Shown: piece after piece, positions 55,190-63,543 of the stretch
How positions within the stretch are numbered: the first letter of the stretch is position 1
Layout: every line of letters begins with the position of its first letter
Assembly: GCA_018139225.1 (NCBI GenBank)
Contig: JAGSNX010000003.1
Span: 1 to 64,000, forward strand
Reading direction: 5' to 3'
Length of the DNA stretch: 64,000 nucleotides
Source: Microvirga sp. SRT01
GTDB taxonomy: Bacteria; Pseudomonadota; Alphaproteobacteria; Sphingomonadales; Sphingomonadaceae
Program-made: the position numbers and the translations under genes
The notes under the pieces: generated by a model
What the model was told of the DNA's origin: nothing
The model's database searches: none
The model's input: the letters and a program-made list of their open reading frames with translations, nothing else

Positions 55190-56706
55190 ACGCCTTTCTC
55201 GATGCGCTGGGCCGGGTACCGCCGCTGCTCGCCAGCCACGTGCTGCTGTCCGCCGCCGCATTGCTGCTGGCGCTGGTCATCGCCGCGCCGCTCGCCGTCG
55301 TCGCCAGCCGCCGCCCCAATGTGGCGCGGGTGGCGCTGGGGTTCGCCAGCCTGATCCAGACGATTCCGTCGCTGGCGTTGCTGGCGCTGTTCTTTCCCCT
55401 GCTGCTCAGCCTGTCGGCGCTGGTCGGGGGCGGCATTCCGGCGCTGGGCTTCCTGCCGTCGCTGCTCGCGCTGACGCTGTACGCGCTGCTGCCGCTGCTG
55501 CGGAACGGCGTCGCCGGGCTGGCCGGGATCGACCCCGCGGTGACCGAGGCGGCGGATGCGGTGGGGATGACGCCGGCGCAGAAGCTGCGGTTGGTGGAGG
55601 CGCCGCTCGCCGCGCCGGTGGCGATCGCGGGGCTCCGGACCGCGGCGGTGTGGACGATCGGTGCGGCGACGCTGTCCACCACCGTCGGGCAACCGAGCCT
55701 CGGCGACCTGATCTTTGCCGGGTTGCAGACGCAAAGCTGGGCGCTGGTGCTGGCCGGATGTTTCGCCTCCGCGGGGCTGGCGCTGGCAGTCGACGCTGCG
55801 ATCGGGTTGGTCGAGCGTGGCATCGCTCGCCGGCGGCGCGGGCTGTGGATCGCCGGGCTGGCGCTGCTCGCGATCGGCACTTCGGCGGCAACCGCGCCGT
55901 TGTGGCCGCGGGGCGAGGGCAAGGTCGTGACTGTCGGCGCGAAGAACTTCGCCGAGCAATATATCCTCGCCCGATTGATCGGATCGCGACTGGAAAAGGC
56001 GGGCTACACCGTCCGGTACCGCGACGGGTTGGGGTCGGCGGTGATCTTCGGTGCGGTCGCGAGCGGGGATGTCGATGTCTATGTCGATTATGCCGGCACG
56101 ATCTGGACCAATGAGATGAAACGCACCGACGTGCCCGCGCGCGGACCTATGCTGGCGGCGATGGCTCAGTGGACGAAGGGGCGCGACGTGACGCTGCTGG
56201 GCGCGCTGGGGTTCGAGAACGCCTATGCCTTCGCGATGAAGGCGCCGGGCGCGATCCGCACGCTCGACGATCTCGCCGCCGCCTCGCCCCGGCTGCGGCT
56301 GGGCAGCGATCTGGAGTTTCTGGAGCGTCCGGAATGGGCGGCGGTGAAGGCGGCCTATCCGATGCGCTTCGCCGCGGCGACGCCGTACAGCCCGACCTTC
56401 ATGTATCAGGCGCTGGCGAGCGGGCGGGTCGATGTGATCTCCGCCTTTTCGTCGGACGGGCGCATCGCTGCGGACGGGCTGACGGTGCTGACCGATCCGC
56501 GCCGTGCCATTCCCGGTTACGACGCGATCCTGCTGTTGTCGCCGGGACGCGCCGGGGACGCGCGGTTCGCGGCGGCGCTGAAGCCACTGGTCGGCCGGAT
56601 CGATGTGGAGGCGATGCGCGCCGCAAACTATCAGGTCGATCGCGAGACGGACAAGCGCACGCCGGAACAGGCGGCGAAATGGCTGTCGGCGAAGGTCGGG
56701 CGGTAG
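55186..56706 (+). CDS. Fused ABC permease and substrate-binding protein (OpuC/YehY-YehZ-like)
   Basis: A 506-residue protein. Residues about 1-240 form a binding-protein-dependent permease with the EAA loop EAADAVGMTPAQKLRLVEAPLA (about 122-143). After a further helix (about 226-245) comes an OpuAC-type binding domain (about 250-506): TVGAKNFAEQYILARLI, DVYVDYAGTIWTNEM, LASGRVDVISAFSSDGRIA. Such fusions tether the binding protein on the outside of the membrane. It likely imports glycine betaine, choline or a relative. GTG start, GTGA overlap with the ATPase gene. Confidence 0.92.
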   Translation: MNAFLDALGRVPPLLASHVLLSAAALLLALVIAAPLAVVASRRPNVARVALGFASLIQTIPSLALLALFFPLLLSLSALVGGGIPALGFLPSLLALTLYALLPLLRNGVAGLAGIDPAVTEAADAVGMTPAQKLRLVEAPLAAPVAIAGLRTAAVWTIGAATLSTTVGQPSLGDLIFAGLQTQSWALVLAGCFASAGLALAVDAAIGLVERGIARRRRGLWIAGLALLAIGTSAATAPLWPRGEGKVVTVGAKNFAEQYILARLIGSRLEKAGYTVRYRDGLGSAVIFGAVASGDVDVYVDYAGTIWTNEMKRTDVPARGPMLAAMAQWTKGRDVTLLGALGFENAYAFAMKAPGAIRTLDDLAAASPRLRLGSDLEFLERPEWAAVKAAYPMRFAAATPYSPTFMYQALASGRVDVISAFSSDGRIAADGLTVLTDPRRAIPGYDAILLLSPGRAGDARFAAALKPLVGRIDVEAMRAANYQVDRETDKRTPEQAAKWLSAKVGR

Positions 56707-56716
56707 GGTCGACCGA

Positions 56717-59359
56717 TCAGAAGAACAGCTTCCGGATCGACACGCGCACCGACCGACCGAGCGGATCGAGATAGTCCGGCTGGTACGTGATCGGCGTCGC
56801 CCCCGTCGCGTCCGTCACCCGCTGACGCGTGTTGAGCAGGTTGCTGATCCCCGCCGTCACGCGCACGCCGCGCAGCCACGGATGCGCCCGCACCCAGTCC
56901 AGCCGGCCACCGAAATCCGCGAACAGCCGCAGATCGGCGGTCGCGAGCCCGCCGAAGTTCAGGTCCTGTGCGGAGGTCAGGCCATTGACGGTCGTGCCGG
57001 TGCGGTAATTCACCGACAGCCGTGCGCCCAGCCCGTTGTTGCTGTAGCCCGCCTGCCCCTCGAGCTGGTGCCGTGCCTGGCCACCACTGGAGCCGATCGC
57101 GTCGCCGTTCAGCAGGTCGAGCGACGGTCCGCCCTCCGCCACCAGTACGCGATCGGTGAAGCGCCACGTGTGATAGACGGCGAAGTTCAGCCGACCGCCG
57201 CCCCCACCACGCCCACCAAAGCGGCCCCCGCCGGGACCACCGCCGAAGCCGCCGGGCCCGCGCTGACCACCAGCGCCCGGTCCAGCCGCACCCGGTCCAC
57301 CCGCACCCGGTCCACCCGCGCCGGCTCCTTCCCCACCGGGGGTCCTGCCGCCGCCGGGCGGACGCAACCCCTCGAACGGGTTGGGGCCGGTGCCGGCGCG
57401 GAACGCCTCCAGCTGTTTCTGGATCTTCGACTTCAGCGGCATCGAGAAATTGACGCCCCAGCGAAGCTGCGACTGTTCCGTCCGCGCGAAGTTCACCGGC
57501 CGCGTGTCGATGCCGATCAGCTCCCCGTCCGCATCGCGCACGAACCGATCGGGGAACGCCGCCTCGATCGCCGCCGTCGCCGCCGGGAAGCTGGCGACCG
57601 GATTATCGACACGCGTGTCGACGTAGTTGGCGGTCAGCGACAGGTCGCGCGCACTCCACGGCTTCAGCGTCAGCCCGACCTTCTTCACGTGCCGCTCGAA
57701 CCCGTCGAGCAGCGGGTTGCCGCCGCTGATCGTCGTCACCGTCGCCGTCGTGCCGCGCACATAGTCGAACACGCGCACGTTGGGGGTGGTGATCGTCGGG
57801 TTGCCCAATTGCTGAGCGGACGGCGCGGACTCCTCGTCGGTCGCCGACGCGATCAGTCGCACGCCGTCGATCGGCGACCAGTTCGCACCGTAACCGGTCG
57901 TCAGCAGCGTGCCGAAATCCGACAGGTGATCGACGCCGACGTTCAAATTCGCGGACAATTGCCCCAGCGGCGACAGGATGTCGCGTGATCGGCTGGCGAT
58001 CGGCAGATCGATGTTGACCTGCCCGTTGACGATATCGCGCGACACGTCGCCGAGCGAGTTGGTGGCATTGCGGAACGACCGCGACGAGAAGTCGCTGGTG
58101 CTCGCGCCGACGCGCACGCTGGTCGTCACCTCGCCCGCCGGCAGGTCGAACAGGCTGCCGGTCAGCAACAGGTCGCCACCGCCGGTCGAGCTGGTCGAGC
58201 GCGCGCGGTTCGCCGGCAGCACGCCGAACTGGCTGGCGACCAGCGTGCCGTTCGGATCGCCCGCGAAGCCGCTGGCATCGACGCCCGTCTCGGTGCGCGT
58301 ATCGCTTTCGACCCGGTCGTAATTGCCCGTGAACGACCATTGCCACTGGCCGAGACCACCGTTCAGCGTGGTGCCGAGATGCCCGGTCAGCGTGCTGCCC
58401 CGCTGCGTCAGCGGCGAGAACCCGTCCTCCAGCCGGCGGACGACATCGCCCGGCAGCGTCACCACCGGCAGGCCGAACTGCCCGGTCGTGTCCGCCAGTT
58501 CCAGCGTCCCGTTGAACGTCGCCGACGTACCCAGCAGCGGCGTCGCATAGACGGCGTTCGCCTCGAAATTGCGCGTCTGCGGCAACAGCGTGCGGTAGGC
58601 GCGCTGGTCGAAATTGGCCGTGCCCTCGTCGTTGCTGGCGGCGGAGATATTACGCTGCGACTCGAGCAGTGCGCTCGCCTCGCTATATTCCAGATGCAGA
58701 TTGGCGCGGCCGTCGCGCTGGATCGACAGCAGGTCCAGTTCACCCTCCGGCGCGGTACGGCCGCCCTCGGTCGACAGGCGTGCGTCCGCCTCGACGGTGG
58801 CGGCGCGGAAACGGCGGCGCAGGACGATGTTCACGACGCGGCTGTCGGCGCGATAGCCGTATTTCAGCGCGACCTCCTCGGGCAGGATCTCGACGCGCTC
58901 GATCGCCTCGGTCGGGATGTCGCGGATTTCCTGGAAACCCGAGATGCGCTTGCCGTTCAACAACGTGACCGGTGCGCCGCCACGCCCGCTGGTCGTCTGC
59001 GGCGCGAGTTCCGTCAGCAGGTCGGAAATCGAGCTGACCCCGTAGGAGCGGACATCCGCCGCACCCAGCGTCTGGTCGGGCGGGATATCACCGACCACCG
59101 ATCCGCGCGGGCGGGACCCGGTGACGACGATGTCTTCCCCCGCGCCCTCTTCTTCCGCCGCACCGCCGGCCCCGCCAGACGGCTCGCGTTCGCGCTCCGG
59201 CTGCGCGCCCGGTTGCTGGGCACCCGATTGCTGAGGCGTCGTTTGCGGTTGCTGCCCGGTCTGCAACCCGGTTGGCGCCGTCGTCGCTTGCGCGGCGGCG
59301 GCGACCGGAGCGGTCTGGGGCGTGGGCAGCGCGGCCGCCATCATCAAGATCATGGTCAT
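56717..59359 (-). CDS. TonB-dependent receptor with Gly/Pro-rich barrel insert
   Basis: An 880-residue outer-membrane receptor. A Gln/Thr/Pro-rich N-terminus (about residues 20-70) leads to a TonB-box-like EDIVVTGSRP (about 74-83), then a plug domain with PPDQTLGAADVRSYGVSSISDLLTEL, and a barrel ending in the aromatic tail SIRKLFF. A Gly/Pro/Arg-rich stretch (about residues 663-725, GGRTPGGEGAGAGGPG) interrupts the barrel, probably an outer loop or linker. The ligand is unknown. It lies after the ABC genes, convergent. The start is the first ATG; a weakly hydrophobic leader follows it. Confidence 0.88.
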   Translation of the reverse strand: MTMILMMAAALPTPQTAPVAAAAQATTAPTGLQTGQQPQTTPQQSGAQQPGAQPEREREPSGGAGGAAEEEGAGEDIVVTGSRPRGSVVGDIPPDQTLGAADVRSYGVSSISDLLTELAPQTTSGRGGAPVTLLNGKRISGFQEIRDIPTEAIERVEILPEEVALKYGYRADSRVVNIVLRRRFRAATVEADARLSTEGGRTAPEGELDLLSIQRDGRANLHLEYSEASALLESQRNISAASNDEGTANFDQRAYRTLLPQTRNFEANAVYATPLLGTSATFNGTLELADTTGQFGLPVVTLPGDVVRRLEDGFSPLTQRGSTLTGHLGTTLNGGLGQWQWSFTGNYDRVESDTRTETGVDASGFAGDPNGTLVASQFGVLPANRARSTSSTGGGDLLLTGSLFDLPAGEVTTSVRVGASTSDFSSRSFRNATNSLGDVSRDIVNGQVNIDLPIASRSRDILSPLGQLSANLNVGVDHLSDFGTLLTTGYGANWSPIDGVRLIASATDEESAPSAQQLGNPTITTPNVRVFDYVRGTTATVTTISGGNPLLDGFERHVKKVGLTLKPWSARDLSLTANYVDTRVDNPVASFPAATAAIEAAFPDRFVRDADGELIGIDTRPVNFARTEQSQLRWGVNFSMPLKSKIQKQLEAFRAGTGPNPFEGLRPPGGGRTPGGEGAGAGGPGAGGPGAAGPGAGGQRGPGGFGGGPGGGRFGGRGGGGGRLNFAVYHTWRFTDRVLVAEGGPSLDLLNGDAIGSSGGQARHQLEGQAGYSNNGLGARLSVNYRTGTTVNGLTSAQDLNFGGLATADLRLFADFGGRLDWVRAHPWLRGVRVTAGISNLLNTRQRVTDATGATPITYQPDYLDPLGRSVRVSIRKLFF

Positions 59360-59402
59360 CGGGATCAGCGCCTAGAGGGCAATTGTCGCACAAATGTGCC
59401 GG

Positions 59403-60551
59403 TCAGCGCGATGTTCGTCGCAACCATGCGACCGCGCCCGCCGCCGCCAGCAGGCCCGCACCCCAGCCACGCCCCCGCTTCAGCGCCGCCAGCCCGCCCG
59501 TCGCCATCAGCGTCGGCAGCATTCCCGCCCCCACCGGCGGCACCGTCACCGGCTGCTTCGGCTCGGAATCATCCTTGGGCAGGGTCGTCGCCAGCCCCAC
59601 CGCCGGCTGGTCGGCGACCGATGCACCGCGGTGCCCCATCGGCCGCACCGGGCCGTCGGTCGTGTCGCGATCCGTCTGCCGCTCCAGTTCCGAATTCAGT
59701 TCCGCCCCGAGCAGGAACACATAGGCCGACAGCGACAGCCATGTCAGCATCACGACGATCGCGCCCAGCGACCCGTACGTGGCATCGTAGCTGCCGAAAT
59801 TGGCGACGTAGAAGCCGAACCCGGTGGTCATCGCCAGCCAGATCACCGTCGCCGCCACCGATCCGGGCGTCAGCCATGTCCATTGCGCATGCCGCCGGTC
59901 CGGTCCGTAGCGATACAGCGTCGCCGCCCCCGCCGCCGCCAGCCCGGCGAGCAGTACGTAGGACGACAGGCGGATGCCCACGACCAGCCAGGTCGGCGAC
60001 CACGGCATCAGGTCGCCGAGCAGCGCGACCGCCGCCACCGTGCCCATCGCACCCAACACCAGCACGACCGCGCCCGCGGTGACGCCCAGCGCCAGCAGCT
60101 TCTGCGTCACGAAGCTACGATCCTCATGCTCCTCATACGCCACGTTCAGCGCCGTCACGATTGCCCCCGCACCGCTCATCGCCCCGTACAGCGCCAGCGC
60201 CAGGGCGATGATGAGGCCGAAGCCCTTTTTCCCCTCCGACGTGGTCACGACCTGCAACAACTGGTCGCCGATCAGCTTCGCGACATCGCGTGGCATCACC
60301 GACGTCAGCGACGCGACATGCTCGCCCACCGTGTGCGGATCAGCGGCAAGGCCGTAGACCAGCACCGTCGCCCCCAGCAGCGGCACGATCGACAGGAATG
60401 CATAGAACGCGACGCCCGCCGCGATCAGGCCGATATTGTCCTCGCCGGCCTCGTTCCACGCGCGGAGCAGCACCGCTTTCCACCCACGCGCGGGGATCGC
60501 CCAGGGGCTCGCCGCGTGCGCCCCGGCTATCTCGTTGATCTTGCTGTTCAT
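59403..60551 (-). CDS. YihY/BrkB family membrane protein
   Basis: A 382-residue protein with six membrane helices between about residues 38 and 285. NIGLIAAGVAFYAFLSIVPLLGATVLVYGL (about 39-68), then YGSLGAIVVMLTWLSLSAYVFLLGAELNSELE (about 257-288) are the family marks (formerly RNase BN). The tail (about 290-382) is Pro/Gly-rich with one more hydrophobic stretch. Function unsure. It is divergent from the AI-2E fusion gene. Confidence 0.9.
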   Translation of the reverse strand: MNSKINEIAGAHAASPWAIPARGWKAVLLRAWNEAGEDNIGLIAAGVAFYAFLSIVPLLGATVLVYGLAADPHTVGEHVASLTSVMPRDVAKLIGDQLLQVVTTSEGKKGFGLIIALALALYGAMSGAGAIVTALNVAYEEHEDRSFVTQKLLALGVTAGAVVLVLGAMGTVAAVALLGDLMPWSPTWLVVGIRLSSYVLLAGLAAAGAATLYRYGPDRRHAQWTWLTPGSVAATVIWLAMTTGFGFYVANFGSYDATYGSLGAIVVMLTWLSLSAYVFLLGAELNSELERQTDRDTTDGPVRPMGHRGASVADQPAVGLATTLPKDDSEPKQPVTVPPVGAGMLPTLMATGGLAALKRGRGWGAGLLAAAGAVAWLRRTSR

Positions 60552-60628
60552 TGCCGCCCTGCTCTGATCCTTCGGACACAAACGCGGCGACGGCACGTTG
60601 GCCGCATATCACAGGGGGAAAAAGCCGG

Positions 60629-62602
60629 GTGGCCATCGATCGCAAGCTCGTCGACAGCGGCCGCCGCCCGCTGCCGGCCCAGACCGTCGGTGCGGCCGCA
60701 GGCAACCCGGCGCAGGTCATCGCCGCCAACGTGCCGGGGATCAGCGGCCTTTTGGGACTGGCGGTCGGCGTCGTGGTCATCGCCGGGCTGTTCTTCGCCA
60801 AGGACGTGCTGATCCCGATCACGCTGGCGATCCTGTTGTCGTTCGTGCTGTCGCCGATCGTCGGGTTCCTGCGCCGGCTGAAACTGCCGCGCGGGCTGGC
60901 GGTGATGGTTGCGGTGCTGGCGGCGTTGGGTCTGGTGGGGGGGATCGGCACGCTGGTCGGGATGCAGGCGGCCTCGCTGTCAGACGACGCGCCCGGCTAT
61001 GTCCGCCAGATCGAAAGCAAGATGGACGGGGCGAAGCGGTTCGCCGCCGACCGCGTCGCCTTCTTCGCGCAGGACAGGGCGCGCCCCGCCCCGACGGTAT
61101 CGGGCTCGCCGCGCAACAACACCGAACGCGTCCTGGCCGGCCGCGATCGCCAGCCGGTGCCGGTGCGCGTGACCGAGACCGAACCCGACGCGCTGTCGGT
61201 GGCGGGACAGGTGCTCGGCCCCGTCGTCGGCCCGTTCGAGACGTTCGTGATCGTGCTGGTCGTCGCGATCTTCATCCTCATGCAGAAGGAGGATCTGCGC
61301 GACCGCCTGATCCGCGTGTTCGGGTCGTCCGACCTGCACCGCACCACGCTGGCGATGGATGACGCCGGCGGGCGGCTGTCGCGGTATTTCCTGTCGCAGC
61401 TGGCGGTGAACGCCAGCTTCGGCACCGTCATCGGCGTCGGCCTGTGGGCGATCGGGCTGCCCGTGCCGGCGCTCTGGGGAATCCTCGCGGGCATCCTGCG
61501 CTTCGTGCCCTATATCGGCGCGCTGCTCGGTGCGGCCCTGCCGCTGGTGCTGGCGGCGGGCGTCGATCCCGGCTGGGGCATGGTGATCGGCGTCGCGATC
61601 CTGTTCGCGGTGGTGGAGCCGCTGGTCGGCTATGTCGTGGAGCCGTTACTGTATGGCCATTCGACCGGCCTGTCGCCGCTGTCGGTGGTGGTCGCGGCGG
61701 TGTTCTGGACGTGGATCTGGGGGCCGGTCGGCCTCGTCCTGTCGATGCCACTGACGCTGTGCCTCGTCGTGCTGGGACGGCACGTCCCCAGCCTGGAGTT
61801 CGTCGACATCCTGCTCGGCGACCAGCCCGCGCTGACCCCGGTCGAGAGCTTCTACCAGCGGATGCTCGCCGCCGATCCGGAGGAGGCCCTGGAACAGGCG
61901 GAGGCGCTGCTGACCGAACGTTCGCTCACCGCCTATTATGACGAGGTCGCACTGGGTGGGCTGAAGCTGGCGGCGGAGGACACACGGCGCGGTGCGATCG
62001 ACCGCGACGGTGCGGGCCGGATCGTCCGGTCGATGCTGACCGTGATCGGCGAACTCGACGAGCATGACGACACTGCGGCGCTGTCATCGTCCGCGCCCGA
62101 CAAGCGGCTGAATCCGATGCCGGCCAGCGGCGATGTCGCGATCGACGAAACCGCGCCGCGCGACCTCCCGCGCGCGCCGGATGCGTGGGCGGCAGCGGAT
62201 ACCGTGACCTGCGTCGCCGGGCGCGGCGTCCTGGACGATGCGGTGACGGCGATGCTGGAACAGTTGCTGGCGAAGCGCGGCTTCGGCGTCCGCCGCGTCA
62301 CCCACGCCGCGGTCGGGCGCGATGCGCTGGAACGGATCGACTATACGGCCACGCGCCTGATCTGCCTGTCGTATCTGGAGATCGGCGGCACCCCCAGCCA
62401 TCTGCGGTATCTCGTCCGCCGCCTGCACCGCGAGGCCCCGCATGCGCGGATCATGGTCGGGTTGTGGCCGGAAGGGGAGGCGGCACTGAGCGACGAGCAG
62501 ATCCAGCGGACGCTCGGCGCGGACCTGTATGTCGGCAGTCTGGGCGCCGCGGTCGAGGACGCGCTGGCGCTGGCGGGGGAGCCGGTGGCCGCCGCCGGCT
62601 AG
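60629..62602 (+). CDS. AI-2E family transporter with large C-terminal cytoplasmic extension
   Basis: A 657-residue protein. Residues about 30-390 form the AI-2E/PerM transporter with eight helices (PALWGILAGILRFVPYIGALLGAALPLV, EPLLYGHSTGLSPLSVVVAAVFW). About 395-500 is helical and charged. About 525-655 resembles a small alpha/beta (B12-binding- or receiver-like) fold: VTCVAGRGVLDDAVTAML, ICLSYLEIGGTPSHLRYL, ARIMVGLWPEG, GADLYVGSLGAAVEDAL. The DxHxxG motif of B12 domains is absent. The GTG at 60629 has AGGGGG about 10 nt before it; the earlier ATG adds only non-family residues. Confidence 0.85.
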   Translation: MAIDRKLVDSGRRPLPAQTVGAAAGNPAQVIAANVPGISGLLGLAVGVVVIAGLFFAKDVLIPITLAILLSFVLSPIVGFLRRLKLPRGLAVMVAVLAALGLVGGIGTLVGMQAASLSDDAPGYVRQIESKMDGAKRFAADRVAFFAQDRARPAPTVSGSPRNNTERVLAGRDRQPVPVRVTETEPDALSVAGQVLGPVVGPFETFVIVLVVAIFILMQKEDLRDRLIRVFGSSDLHRTTLAMDDAGGRLSRYFLSQLAVNASFGTVIGVGLWAIGLPVPALWGILAGILRFVPYIGALLGAALPLVLAAGVDPGWGMVIGVAILFAVVEPLVGYVVEPLLYGHSTGLSPLSVVVAAVFWTWIWGPVGLVLSMPLTLCLVVLGRHVPSLEFVDILLGDQPALTPVESFYQRMLAADPEEALEQAEALLTERSLTAYYDEVALGGLKLAAEDTRRGAIDRDGAGRIVRSMLTVIGELDEHDDTAALSSSAPDKRLNPMPASGDVAIDETAPRDLPRAPDAWAAADTVTCVAGRGVLDDAVTAMLEQLLAKRGFGVRRVTHAAVGRDALERIDYTATRLICLSYLEIGGTPSHLRYLVRRLHREAPHARIMVGLWPEGEAALSDEQIQRTLGADLYVGSLGAAVEDALALAGEPVAAAG

Positions 62603-63051
62603 GCCGGTCGCCCCAGCATCAGCGCCGCCCGCGTCGCCCTGCACACGACTTCGTCGCGCTGGTTCAGGCCGGAGTGGACGAAGGTGACGATCCCCTGCCC
62701 CGGCCGCGACCGGGAGGCGCGGATCGCCGTCACCTCCGTCTCGGCGCGGATCGTATCGCCGGCGAACACCGGCCTGGGGAACAGCGTCTCCTGAAAGCCC
62801 AGGTTGCCGACGGTCGTGCCCATCGTCGTGTCCTGGACCGTCAGCCCGACGACCAGACCCAGCGTGAACAGCGAGTTCACGAGCGGCCGTCCGAACTCCG
62901 TCCGCGAACAGTAATCGTGATCGATGTGGATCGGCGCAGGATTGTACGTCAGCGAGCTGAACAGCATATTGTCCATCTCCGTCACCGTGCGACGGATCTC
63001 GTGGACGAACCGCTGCCCCACCACGAACTCATCGAACCACAGACCCGCCAT
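62599..63051 (-). CDS. MaoC family dehydratase
   Basis: A 150-residue hot-dog-fold protein of the (R)-specific enoyl-CoA hydratase type. The hydratase dyad region SLTYNPAPIHIDHDYCSRTEFGRPLVNSLFTLGL (about residues 31-64) has the typical N-P-x-x-H-x-D order. It probably hydrates an acyl-CoA, for example in mesaconyl-CoA or fatty-acid routes; the exact substrate cannot be told. Its stop shares the palindrome CTAG with the stop of the convergent AI-2E gene. Confidence 0.9.
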   Translation of the reverse strand: MAGLWFDEFVVGQRFVHEIRRTVTEMDNMLFSSLTYNPAPIHIDHDYCSRTEFGRPLVNSLFTLGLVVGLTVQDTTMGTTVGNLGFQETLFPRPVFAGDTIRAETEVTAIRASRSRPGQGIVTFVHSGLNQRDEVVCRATRAALMLGRPA

Positions 63052-63122
63052 ATCATCCACTCCGCACCGGCGCTCGAGCCGCCATTCCCGTCCTCCTATC
63101 CTGCCGCGAAGAAGGGAACCAG

Positions 63123-63491
63123 ATGCGCCACGGACCGCTGAAACTGAAGGCGCAGATCCTGTGCGGCGACGCCATCGCGTTCGGACCGGGCAAGGCCGAT
63201 TTGCTGGAGGCGATCGGCGCGCACGGCTCGATCTCCGCCGCCGGCCGCGCGCTCGGGATGAGCTATCGCCGGACATGGTTGCTGGTCGACGAGATGAACC
63301 GCTGCTGGGCGGAGCGGCTGGTGGCGACCGACGGGCGGCGCGGGGCGGGTCTGACCGATTACGGCCGCACGATCCTGTCGGCCTATCGCGCGCTGGAGGC
63401 GACGATCGACGCGGCGACGGCGTCGTCGCAGGCGTTCGCGCTGCTCGGGCGATCGGTGCGGCCCGAACCGCTGGACCGCGCCCCGGAATAG
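63123..63491 (+). CDS. ModE-like winged-helix transcription regulator (DNA-binding domain only)
   Basis: A 122-residue protein with the LysR/ModE N-terminal fold: LLEAIGAHGSISAAGRALGMSYRRTWLLVDEMN (about residues 28-60) is the helix-turn-helix, and the RGAGLTDYGRTILSAYR stretch follows. It lacks the molybdate-binding MOP domains, so it belongs to the short ModE-like group often found in alphaproteobacteria. No molybdate transport gene lies in the window. It is divergent from the MaoC gene, 71 bp apart. Confidence 0.88.
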   Translation: MRHGPLKLKAQILCGDAIAFGPGKADLLEAIGAHGSISAAGRALGMSYRRTWLLVDEMNRCWAERLVATDGRRGAGLTDYGRTILSAYRALEATIDAATASSQAFALLGRSVRPEPLDRAPE

Positions 63492-63543
63492 TCGTCAGGC
63501 GCCAGTCGTCAGGCGCCAGTGGTCAGGCGCCAGTCGTCAGGCG
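63490..63543. repeat. 14-bp tandem repeat between two convergent stop codons
   Basis: AGTCGTCAGGCGCC repeated 3.9 times: 63490-63503, 63504-63517, 63518-63531 (one change, C to G) and a partial unit 63532-63543. The first unit contains the TAG end of the ModE-like gene and the last contains the TGA of the J-domain gene. Confidence 0.92.

Noticed and set aside
63490..63543. Possible iteron array or attachment site
   Set aside because: Short head-to-tail duplication over gene ends with no integrase, replication gene or A/T-rich region.
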